Origin: Bacillota bacterium
Lineage (GTDB): Bacteria > Bacillota > Clostridia > Peptostreptococcales > Anaerovoracaceae
Reading direction: 5' to 3'
Assembly (NCBI GenBank): GCA_017543805.1
Contig: JAFYFK010000147.1
Coordinates: 1 to 5,292 of the forward strand
Length of the DNA stretch: 5,292 nt
Part shown: positions 1 through 5,292 of the stretch, piece by piece
Position numbering within the stretch: position 1 is the stretch's first letter
Layout: the number at the start of each line of letters is the position of its first letter
Program-made: the position numbers and the translations under genes
Notes under the pieces: model-generated
Told to the model about the DNA's origin: nothing
What the model saw: the letters and a program-made list of their open reading frames with translations, nothing else
Databases searched by the model: none

Positions 1-918
1 CGCTCCTTCGACGGTCAGCAGTTTTTTCGGCGCGGAGCAGGCATCATAAAGGACCTGCGCGTCAGCCGGCGGGACGAATTTGTCGGAATCGCCGTGGATG
101 AAAAGCGTCGGAAGGCTGCTTTTTGCGACCAGCGCGGCCGTGTTTGCGTCATATATATTATATCCGCCACGCAGCTGCAGCCAGAACGACGCGCTTGGCA
201 CGATGCCGACATCCGGGATCGAGAACCAGTCCTTGAGCTGCTTTCTGAAGATCGACGGAACGTCCCTGTAGGCGCAGTCGGAGATCACGCACTTTGCGTT
301 TTCCGGAAGGCCCAGGCCGCTCATCATGTCGGCGCAGGCGGCGCCCATGGACTCTCCGTGGAGGACGATCCTGGCGTCCGGGTCCTCGGAAATGATCCAG
401 TTCAGCCAGATCATATTGTCCGCCGCGTCCGTCCAGCCCATCCCGATAAAATCGCCGTCGGATTCGCCCTGGCAGCGCATGTCGGGGCAGATGACGTTCC
501 AGCCCTGAGCGTAATAGCGCGCGGCAAAATGGTACATTTCTTCCTTCCAGCCGGTGTAGCCGTGCAGCAGCATCACCCATTTGTCGGAGGGCTCTTCCTG
601 CCGGAAGACGGCCGCTATAAGCCTGTAGCCGTCGGCGCTTTCCGCCTGCAGCTTGAGCATCGGTACCGTGTCGACCAGCTCCTGCGCCTCCAGGCGGGCC
701 TGCTTTGTGTTCTCAATCAGCTGGTCCGTGTGCACCTGCTGCGCGTAGCCCTGCTCGGTGGCCTTTTCGAACTGGTCCAGCTTCCGCATAAAATCCGGCA
801 CCAGCGCCGCGCTGATAATAACGTTTACGGCCGCGTTGTACAGCACAAACAGCACTATCAGCAATACGATCATGACCGTCCTGAGCCGGTTTTTCTTATT
901 TCCGCGTTCTTTCTTCAT
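1..918 (-). CDS. Membrane-anchored alpha/beta hydrolase (partial, C-terminus beyond left edge)
   Basis: The reading frame is open for 306 codons from ATG at 918-916 to the window edge. Residues 1-13 are strongly basic (KKERGNKKNRLR) and are followed by one hydrophobic segment at about 14-38, a signal-anchor layout that would place the catalytic domain outside the membrane. The domain from about residue 85 has alpha/beta hydrolase marks: oxyanion-hole HGYTG at 119-123, nucleophile elbow GESMG at 188-192 with Ser190 as nucleophile, and HGDSDKFVP at 275-283 with Asp279 as the likely acid. The catalytic His is not seen; the frame stops at the edge just after TVEGA, where family members usually continue into a GH motif. 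The DMRCQGESDG stretch (146-155) fits the clostridial/bacillar family related to YqkD-type serine hydrolases, probably esterase- or peptidase-like; the substrate cannot be told. A second possible start, Met16 (873-871), has a better Shine-Dalgarno (AGGA, 5 bases away), so the first 15 residues are not certain. The fold is sure, the function broad. Confidence 0.88.
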   Translation of the reverse strand, partial: MKKERGNKKNRLRTVMIVLLIVLFVLYNAAVNVIISAALVPDFMRKLDQFEKATEQGYAQQVHTDQLIENTKQARLEAQELVDTVPMLKLQAESADGYRLIAAVFRQEEPSDKWVMLLHGYTGWKEEMYHFAARYYAQGWNVICPDMRCQGESDGDFIGMGWTDAADNMIWLNWIISEDPDARIVLHGESMGAACADMMSGLGLPENAKCVISDCAYRDVPSIFRKQLKDWFSIPDVGIVPSASFWLQLRGGYNIYDANTAALVAKSSLPTLFIHGDSDKFVPPADAQVLYDACSAPKKLLTVEGA

Positions 919-927
919 GATTCTTTA

Positions 928-933
928 ATTATA
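928..933 (-). promoter_or_regulatory. Candidate -10 box for the alpha/beta hydrolase gene
   Basis: The minus strand reads TATAAT, a perfect sigma-A -10 hexamer, in the AT-rich gap between the carboxypeptidase terminator and the hydrolase start. No convincing -35 (TTGACA-like) is present 16-18 bases upstream. The box ends only 9 bases before the ATG at 918, so transcription from it would give a transcript of almost no leader for that start, but a leader of normal length for the alternative start at 873. Confidence 0.35.
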
Positions 934-988
934 TCCGCAACTGATGAAGTTTTGCTCAGCTTTTTGCATCGAATTAATGAGTGCCGAC

Positions 989-1023
989 AAAAAGCCCCTG
1001 CCGCGCTAAGCGACAGGGGCTTT
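989..1023 (-). terminator. Rho-independent terminator of the M32 carboxypeptidase gene
   Basis: The arms AAAGCCCCTG (991-1000) and CAGGGGCTTT (1014-1023) are perfect inverted repeats, extended inward by CGC (1002-1004) with GCG (1010-1012) around a 5-base loop. Read as minus-strand RNA, the one non-Watson-Crick position (1001 with 1013) is a G-U wobble and the hairpin runs into five U (993-989). Read as plus-strand RNA the same position is a C/A mismatch and the following U-run is poor. This favours the minus direction, which matches its place about 20 bases after the carboxypeptidase stop. It separates that gene from the hydrolase downstream. Confidence 0.9.
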
Positions 1024-1042
1024 GATTCTTAACTATTTGATT

Positions 1043-2551
1043 CTACAGCCCGTAAATCTTGGAATATTTCTCTTCCAGATAATCCAGGAAATCGTCCGGG
1101 GTGAGGTCGCGGCCGGTGATCTCGCGGATCCACTGCTTCGGTTCCACCAGGTCAGCGCGCGCAAAGACGTGCTCCTTCATCCAGCCGTTGAGCTTCTTAA
1201 AGTCGCCGGCTGCGACAGTCGCGTCAACGTCCATAGCCTTCTCGAGTTCCTTGTAATACATGGAATTGTAGAAGTTTCCGATAGCGTAAGTCGGGAAGTA
1301 GCCAAAGCCGAAAGTCCAGTGAACGTCCTGCAGAACGCCGCTTTTGTCGTCCGGCGGGGTGATCCCAAGATACTCCTGGTACTTGCTGTTCCAGACCTGC
1401 GGAACGTCCTTGATCTCCAGCGAGCCGTCCATCAGAGCCTTTTCGATCTCGTAGCGGATCATAATGTGGAACACGTAAGTAAACTCGTCAGCCTGTGTGC
1501 GTATGAGCGACGGCTCGACCACGTTCAGCGCCTCGTAGAGCTCCTCCTCGGAAACGTCGTGCATCACCTGCGGGAAGATCTCGCAGGTCTTCGGATAGAT
1601 CAGGTGGACAAAGGCTCTGGAGCGGCCGATGCGGTTCTCGTAGAAGCGGGACACCGACTCGTGCATTCCCATGGTCTTTCCGCCGTCGATGTAATTGTCG
1701 TAATGGCTCTCCGGCGTCAGCTGGTCGAAGGTGGCGTGGCCGCCCTCGTGGACGATCGAATACATGCTGCTGCTGAAATCGTCCTCATAATAATGCGTCG
1801 TGACGCGGATGTCGTTCTTGCCCAGTTCGTCCGTAAACGGATGCTCGGTCGTGGTGAACGCGCCGCGGGTAAAGTCGTAATCCATGACCTCCAGCAGGTA
1901 CTGCGCCATCTGCCTCTGCTGCTCGTCCGTGACGATGCGGCTCATAAAGTCGCGGCGGATCTTCTTGGGGCTCGCCTGGATCTTCTTGAGCAGCGGCACG
2001 AGCCTTTCGCGGCAGCGCCCGAAGATCCTGTCCAGATCCTCCATGGTGATGCCCTTCTCGTAATCGTCGAGCATCTGGTCGTAGACCGGCTTTGCGGCAT
2101 CCTCCGGAGTATCGTAGCCGCGCAGGGCGATCTTCTTTTTCTCGATCTCGAGGACCTTCTCCAGAGAATCCTTAAACATGCTGAAATCCGAAGCGTCCTT
2201 AGCCTTTGTCCAGTCGACGAAGGCCTTGTTGTAAATGCGCGAGAACTCGTGGTCGAGCTCGGGCGTGATGTTTACGGTTTCGAGATACGTCCTGTGCAGC
2301 TGCTCGGCGAGCACTCTGTCGAGCTCGTCAAGGTTCTGGCGGTCCTTATACAGCGCCTCGGCAGCCTCGATAAACTCCGGCTGCTTCAGCAGTTTAAAGG
2401 CCTGGTTGCTGAGGAAGGCCATGACCTCGCCCTGCTCCTCCATGGCGGCGGACGGGCAGATGGTCTCCTGATCGTAGTTCAGCACGCTGCAGGCGTGTTC
2501 GTAATTCGCGGCTTCCGCAAGAACGTTTTTTACAAATTCAAGGTTATTCAT
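1043..2551 (-). CDS. M32-family metallocarboxypeptidase (carboxypeptidase Taq type)
   Basis: This complete 502-residue protein has the length normal for M32 zinc carboxypeptidases, cytoplasmic enzymes that remove C-terminal amino acids from peptides with broad specificity. All family signatures are visible in order: HPF at 237-239, DIRVT at 247-251, the zinc-binding HEGGH at 268-272 (His268 and His272 as ligands, Glu269 as general base), HESVSR at 297-302 (Glu298 as third zinc ligand), IRTQAD at 350-355, GVLQDVHW at 405-412 and GYFPTY at 417-422. There is no signal peptide or membrane segment. The ATG at 2551-2549 is preceded by AGAAGG (2565-2560) eight bases away, a good RBS, and TAG lies at 1045-1043. 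The gene is monocistronic: it has its own terminator (989-1023) and is transcribed away from the ligase operon on its right. The likely role is peptide turnover. Family assignment is very secure; the physiological substrate is unknown. Confidence 0.96.
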   Translation of the reverse strand: MNNLEFVKNVLAEAANYEHACSVLNYDQETICPSAAMEEQGEVMAFLSNQAFKLLKQPEFIEAAEALYKDRQNLDELDRVLAEQLHRTYLETVNITPELDHEFSRIYNKAFVDWTKAKDASDFSMFKDSLEKVLEIEKKKIALRGYDTPEDAAKPVYDQMLDDYEKGITMEDLDRIFGRCRERLVPLLKKIQASPKKIRRDFMSRIVTDEQQRQMAQYLLEVMDYDFTRGAFTTTEHPFTDELGKNDIRVTTHYYEDDFSSSMYSIVHEGGHATFDQLTPESHYDNYIDGGKTMGMHESVSRFYENRIGRSRAFVHLIYPKTCEIFPQVMHDVSEEELYEALNVVEPSLIRTQADEFTYVFHIMIRYEIEKALMDGSLEIKDVPQVWNSKYQEYLGITPPDDKSGVLQDVHWTFGFGYFPTYAIGNFYNSMYYKELEKAMDVDATVAAGDFKKLNGWMKEHVFARADLVEPKQWIREITGRDLTPDDFLDYLEEKYSKIYGL

Positions 2552-2589
2552 TTTTTTATCCTTCTACTCCTTCTTCATGTCGCTCATTT

Positions 2590-2625
2590 CTGTACTATTA
2601 TACATTAAGCAAAAATTAAGTACAG
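2590..2625 (-). promoter_or_regulatory. Candidate carboxypeptidase promoter bracketed by an inverted repeat
   Basis: On the minus strand a TATAAT -10 hexamer occupies 2602-2597, leaving a leader of about 40 bases to the ATG with its RBS. A perfect 7-base inverted repeat, CTGTACT at 2590-2596 and AGTACAG at 2619-2625, surrounds it with 22 bases between the arms. The right arm lies where the -35 should be (CTGTAC, a weak match) and the left arm covers the expected transcription start. This is the geometry of an operator, but a chance repeat cannot be ruled out. Confidence 0.4.
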
Positions 2626-2784
2626 GAAAAATGCTCCGGGCGCTTTGCGAAAACGCGCCGCAGACAAATAGTTTCTCAAAACCACGCAATTTTGCACTTT
2701 CAGGAAAAGCGCCATCGATTTTTGTATCTTTTCAACACGTTTTGTGATAAAATTTTTTATTATGCACTCAGAAAGAAAAGCCGC

Positions 2785-2790
2785 TATAAT
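2785..2790 (+). promoter_or_regulatory. Candidate -10 box for the ligase operon
   Basis: A perfect TATAAT lies 13 bases before the ligase ATG. There is no clear -35 hexamer at the proper distance (the bases at 2762-2767 read ATGCAC), although the upstream stretch is AT-rich, as for an UP element. If used, the transcript would start near 2797 and the leader would be only about 7 bases, too short for a normal Shine-Dalgarno. This start does in fact lack a good one. Confidence 0.35.
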
Positions 2791-2803
2791 GGCTTAAACG
2801 GAT

Positions 2804-4579
2804 ATGAATAAAGAAACATTCGACAACGCAATAAAAGTGCCGGTGCTGAACGTCAACCGCAAGCTCCGCGTCCACGAGAACTTCCGCGACATGCTGGACT
2901 ACATGGCCGCGCAGTTCGGCGACGACGCCGCTTACATCATTAAGACGAAGCGCGAGACCAAAAGCGCGCCGGCGGAATACAGGCACGTAAGCTTTAAGGA
3001 CCTTCGCCGGGAGGTTGCCGACACAGGCACCGAGCTGATGAAGATGGGCCTTAAGGGCAAGCGCATGGCCATCATCGGGAAGAACCGCTACGAGTGGATG
3101 CTCGGCTACTACGCGCACCTCTGCGGCCTGGGCATCGTCGTCCCGCTGGACAAAGGCCTTCCCTACGAGGAGCTCGAGCTGTCACTTCAGAAATCGCAGT
3201 CTGACGTGCTGCTCTTCGACAAGGACCATCTGGAATTCGTCGAGACCCTGATGCGCGCAAACCGCACCCAGGTAAAGCTCTTTATATGCATGGACGAGAT
3301 CGAGGGTTTCCCCTGCCTTCCGTCGATCCTCGAACGCGGAAAATCCGCGTCCGAAGCGGAAAAAGCCGAATACCGCAGCCTGCCCATAGACAGCCGCGGC
3401 CTTTCGATAATCCTGTTCACCTCCGGGACCTCCGGCCTGGCAAAGGCCGTAATGCTGTCCCAGTACAACATAGGCTTCAACATCTGGCAGGTGCTCTGCA
3501 CCGAGGATCTGCGCCACGGCGACGTCAACATGGCGTTCCTGCCCTACCACCACACCTTCGGATCCACCGGCCAGAGCATGATGTCCTGCTGCGGCATGAC
3601 CACGGTCTTCTGCGACGGCCTCAAGTACATCCAGAAAAACATGGTGGAATACAAGGTCTCGGTGTTTATCTGCGTTCCGCTGATCATCGAGTCCATGTAC
3701 AAAAAAATCCTTGCAGGGGTCAAAAAACAGGGCAAGGAAGAGACCTTCGCAAAGGGCCGCAAGATTGCCCACGCGCTCAAAAAACTGCACATAGATGTCC
3801 GAAGAAGGCTGTTTAAGGAGGTCCTGGAGCAGCTCGGAGGCGGTCTGCGCTACGTCATATCCGGCGCTTCGCCGCTGGATCCGGAAGTATCCAGGGGCTT
3901 CAAGGACATGGGCGTCGAGGTCATCCAGGGCTACGGCCTGACCGAGACCTCCCCGGTGCTCGCCGGCGAGAACCCGCAGCACAGGCGCGACGGTTCGATC
4001 GGCCACGCAATGCCCGGCCAGGAGCTTCGCATCATCGACGCCAACGAGGACGGCATAGGAGAGCTGATCGCGAAGGGCGACAACGTCATGCTCGGCTATT
4101 ACGAGAACCAGGAGGCGACGGACGAGGTCATAGAGACCGCGCCGGACGGAAGCCGCTGGTTCCACACCGGAGACCTCGCGAGCATAGATAAAGACGGATA
4201 CCTGTACATCCGCGGCCGCAAAAAGAACGTAATCGTCCTTAAGAACGGCAAGAACGTCTACCCGGAGGAGCTCGAGACCCTTATCGCCAACTTCCCGTAT
4301 GTAAAGGAAGTAATGGTCTTCGGCGAAAAGAAGCACGAGGACGGCCCCGACGACGACCTCGCCCTGTCGGTGCGCATAGTCTACGACCCGGAATACATGA
4401 AGACCATCTACGGCGCCGAGACACAGGAGGCCGTGGACACCGTGGTCAAAAAGGACCTCGACATACTCAACGACGGGCTTCCGTCCTACAAGCACATCTA
4501 CCGCCATGAAGCGACCGACACGCCCATGGAGATGACAACGACCGGAAAGGTCAAGCGCTACAAGGAACTTCAGAAATAG
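2804..4579 (+). CDS. Long-chain acyl-CoA synthetase-like AMP-forming ligase
   Basis: This 591-residue protein is an ANL-superfamily (AMP-binding) enzyme, most like FadD/long-chain fatty acid-CoA ligases: it adenylates a carboxylate with ATP and then makes the thioester. The core motifs are intact: P-loop LFTSGTSGLAK at 204-214, the A5 motif GYGLTETSP at 377-385, HTGD at 454-457 with the ribose-binding Asp457, the hinge region YIRGRKKN at 468-475, KNVYPEELE at 483-491, and the C-terminal TTTGKVKR at 578-585 with the catalytic Lys582. There is no signal peptide or transmembrane segment, so it is cytosolic or peripheral. An in-frame TAA at 2795-2797 makes ATG 2804 the first possible start; only a poor GGA sits directly before it. 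It is the first gene of an operon, 9 bases ahead of a small membrane protein and followed by a probable paralog. Chain-length preference, and whether the acceptor is CoA or acyl carrier protein, cannot be decided from sequence. Confidence 0.93.
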   Translation: MNKETFDNAIKVPVLNVNRKLRVHENFRDMLDYMAAQFGDDAAYIIKTKRETKSAPAEYRHVSFKDLRREVADTGTELMKMGLKGKRMAIIGKNRYEWMLGYYAHLCGLGIVVPLDKGLPYEELELSLQKSQSDVLLFDKDHLEFVETLMRANRTQVKLFICMDEIEGFPCLPSILERGKSASEAEKAEYRSLPIDSRGLSIILFTSGTSGLAKAVMLSQYNIGFNIWQVLCTEDLRHGDVNMAFLPYHHTFGSTGQSMMSCCGMTTVFCDGLKYIQKNMVEYKVSVFICVPLIIESMYKKILAGVKKQGKEETFAKGRKIAHALKKLHIDVRRRLFKEVLEQLGGGLRYVISGASPLDPEVSRGFKDMGVEVIQGYGLTETSPVLAGENPQHRRDGSIGHAMPGQELRIIDANEDGIGELIAKGDNVMLGYYENQEATDEVIETAPDGSRWFHTGDLASIDKDGYLYIRGRKKNVIVLKNGKNVYPEELETLIANFPYVKEVMVFGEKKHEDGPDDDLALSVRIVYDPEYMKTIYGAETQEAVDTVVKKDLDILNDGLPSYKHIYRHEATDTPMEMTTTGKVKRYKELQK

Positions 4580-4584
4580 GAAAG
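4578..4584 (+). promoter_or_regulatory. Ribosome binding site of the small membrane protein, overlapping the ligase stop
   Basis: AGGAAAG lies 4 bases before the ATG at 4589 and begins inside the TAG stop of the ligase (4577-4579). The overlap suggests translational coupling and supports a shared transcript. Confidence 0.7.
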
Positions 4585-4588
4585 AAAA

Positions 4589-4969
4589 ATGGCTAAGACA
4601 GATCCCGAACTTATGAGCGACCGCGAGCTCCTGCTGGAGCTGGTCAGGGAAAAGCGCAGACAGGACAAGGTCCGTGTGATCAAATACACCGTGTGGGCTG
4701 TTGTTCTGATCGCCCTCATAGTTCTGGCGGCCGTTTACGTGCCGAAGATCGTCGCGCTGTACAACTACGCAAACCAGGCCCTGCAGGAGGTCGACAGCAC
4801 TATGAGCGAGGTCGACGGAACCATGCAGGAGATCAACGACACTCTGATAAAACTCAACACAGATTACGACTCCCTCAAGAGCAACGGTCTGGATATACTT
4901 CAGGACGCTTCGGATACCGTGAACGGGCTGATAGAAAAGCTTAAGAGCTTCGGCATCTTCGGTATGTGA
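4589..4969 (+). CDS. Small single-pass membrane protein with a coiled-coil outer domain
   Basis: I do not recognise a named family for this 126-residue protein. It has three visible parts. Residues 1-32 are charged and helical (ELLLELVREKRRQDK) and by the positive-inside rule lie in the cytoplasm. Residues 33-56 form one hydrophobic membrane segment (WAVVLIALIVLAAVYV core). Residues 60-118 are an amphipathic, acidic helix outside the membrane. From Leu65 hydrophobic residues fall at a/d positions of five unbroken heptads: L65/V68, M72/V75, M79/I82, L86/L89 and Y93/L96, so a coiled coil or helical bundle is likely. The first three heptads look like copies of one unit (LQEVDST, MSEVDGT, MQEINDT). 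It is not a lipoprotein (no Cys) and has no catalytic motif. It lies 9 bases after an acyl-CoA synthetase gene and 26 bases before another likely one. A role as scaffold or partner for these enzymes is inference only. Confidence 0.85.
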   Translation: MAKTDPELMSDRELLLELVREKRRQDKVRVIKYTVWAVVLIALIVLAAVYVPKIVALYNYANQALQEVDSTMSEVDGTMQEINDTLIKLNTDYDSLKSNGLDILQDASDTVNGLIEKLKSFGIFGM

Positions 4970-4983
4970 CGCCCTGCCGCAAT

Positions 4984-4987
4984 GGAG
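4984..4987 (+). promoter_or_regulatory. Ribosome binding site of the second ligase gene
   Basis: GGAG followed by a purine-rich stretch sits 8 bases before the ATG at 4996, ideal spacing. It fixes the start of the partial gene at the right edge. The 26-base gap holds no hairpin, so the gene is probably cotranscribed with the two upstream. Confidence 0.7.
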
Positions 4988-4995
4988 AAAATATA

Positions 4996-5292
4996 ATGGC
5001 AAATAACGAGAAAAAACACTGGTTCGAACAGTTTGAAAAGCTTCCGGAGCTGAAGCTGCCGAGGCTCCGCCTGGACAATATAGGCCATGTGGCCGAGCTG
5101 GAGATCGGAAACGCGGGCTTAAATCCGGAAAAGATAAAGATCCACACCCCCGCGCCCGGCGAACACTACCCGGCCTTCAACTTCGAGACTGTAAAGGAAG
5201 TCTTCCTTCATTCCATGGAAAACTACGACGACAGGCTCTGCCTGCTCTGCAAGGACAGCCCCAGGGACAAGGTCTTTAAGGAATACACCTAC
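4996..5292 (+). CDS. Probable second acyl-CoA synthetase (AMP-forming), partial, N-terminal 99 residues
   Basis: The frame is open from the ATG at 4996 to the window edge. Residues 61-99 (FNFETVKEVF to KEYTY) resemble the N-terminal strand-helix-strand of AMP-binding ligases: a helix ahead of the x-Y-D-D-R-L position, a hydrophobic strand (LCLLCKD) and then an EYTY element where the family has its 'ity-eL' motif. They line up with residues 24-64 of the complete ligase two genes upstream (NFRDMLDYMAAQFGDDAAYI, then EYRHVSF). Compared with that protein it carries about 40 extra residues at its N-terminus (positions 1-60), which are charged and unlike anything I recognise. The P-loop, TGD and catalytic Lys motifs would lie beyond the edge, so the assignment rests on weak N-terminal similarity plus context. 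It might instead be an acyl-ACP synthetase or another ANL-family member. Confidence 0.62.
   Translation, partial: MANNEKKHWFEQFEKLPELKLPRLRLDNIGHVAELEIGNAGLNPEKIKIHTPAPGEHYPAFNFETVKEVFLHSMENYDDRLCLLCKDSPRDKVFKEYTY

Larger units (their letters stand above)
2552..2803. other. Divergent intergenic region between carboxypeptidase and ligase operon
   Basis: These 252 bases separate two genes transcribed away from each other and are visibly more AT-rich than the coding DNA. The left part holds the carboxypeptidase RBS and likely promoter. The middle (about 2637-2660) has a short GC-rich imperfect hairpin without a U-run. The right part (2720-2765) is T- and A-rich, including the near-palindrome ATAAAA-TT-TTTTAT at 2747-2760, and leads to the TATAAT at 2785-2790. 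I see no RNA gene, riboswitch or coding sequence in it, and no match to the known FapR or FadR operator consensus expected for lipid genes. Confidence 0.6.

Noticed and set aside
150..165. AT-rich alternating patch (ATATATATTATAT) inside the GC-rich hydrolase gene.
   Set aside because: It simply encodes Tyr-Asn-Ile-Tyr with AT-rich codons in an uninterrupted frame. There is no other sign of insertion or promoter function.
94..1032. A 312-codon plus-strand frame opposite the hydrolase.
   Set aside because: It is antisense to a clear alpha/beta hydrolase, has no RBS, and its product looks like reversed GC-rich coding (His/Val/Arg-rich). Shadow frame.
1022..2608. A 528-codon open frame on the plus strand covering the whole carboxypeptidase gene.
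   Set aside because: The minus-strand product carries every M32 signature, while this frame gives Leu/Val/Arg-rich sequence without a domain. It also runs through the terminator and promoter of the real gene. Shadow frame.
2637..2660. GC-rich hairpin (GGCGC with GCGCC around an 11-base loop) in the divergent intergenic region.
   Set aside because: The stem is short, has a competing inner fold (GCG-AAAA-CGC), lacks a U-run on either strand and follows no gene end, so it is not a credible terminator. No regulatory role can be supported.
2747..2760. AT palindrome ATAAAA-TT-TTTTAT upstream of the ligase operon, considered as an operator for a lipid regulator.
   Set aside because: It does not fit the FapR, FadR or FabT consensus sequences I know, and such palindromes are expected by chance in AT-rich intergenic DNA.
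3182..5002. A 606-codon open frame on the minus strand opposite the ligase and the small membrane protein.
   Set aside because: Its translation is low in recognisable motifs and rich in His, Val, Leu, Gly and Asp of the kind made by reading GC-rich third positions backwards. The plus-strand genes have full family motifs and RBSs, and it overlaps two of them. It is a codon-bias shadow.

Overview
The window looks like chromosomal DNA from a low-redundancy, fairly GC-rich member of the Firmicutes (Bacillota), most likely an anaerobic, Clostridia/Lachnospiraceae-type gut or rumen bacterium. This rests on GC-rich coding DNA set against AT-rich intergenic DNA, TATAAT-type -10 boxes, AGGA/GGAG ribosome binding sites, and the style of the proteins: an M32 carboxypeptidase, a membrane-anchored alpha/beta hydrolase, and FadD-like AMP-forming ligases with a TSGTSG P-loop. 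The taxon is an inference; there is no rRNA or marker gene here.

Layout. Positions 1-918 (minus strand) hold most of a membrane-anchored alpha/beta hydrolase whose C-terminus, including the expected catalytic His, lies beyond the left edge. Positions 919-1042 hold its upstream region and a strong hairpin terminator (989-1023) belonging to the next gene. Positions 1043-2551 (minus strand) encode a complete M32-family metallocarboxypeptidase. Positions 2552-2803 are a divergent AT-rich promoter region. From 2804 to the right edge runs a plus-strand cluster: a complete long-chain acyl-CoA synthetase-like ligase (2804-4579), a small single-pass membrane protein with an outer coiled coil (4589-4969), and the first 99 codons of a protein that looks like a second, related acyl-CoA synthetase (4996 to edge). 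Gaps of 9 and 26 bases, a good RBS before each downstream gene and no terminator between them point to one operon.

How they fit together. The plus-strand operon appears devoted to fatty-acid activation, with a small membrane protein sandwiched between two acyl-activating enzymes. A role as anchor or partner for the ligases is a testable guess. The two minus-strand genes are separate transcription units (a terminator lies between them) and have no obvious link to the ligases beyond divergent transcription. No RNA genes, CRISPR arrays, insertion sequences or phage genes are visible. The most interesting items are the ligase / small coiled-coil membrane protein / ligase arrangement and an inverted repeat bracketing the likely carboxypeptidase promoter. 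Otherwise this is an ordinary housekeeping region.
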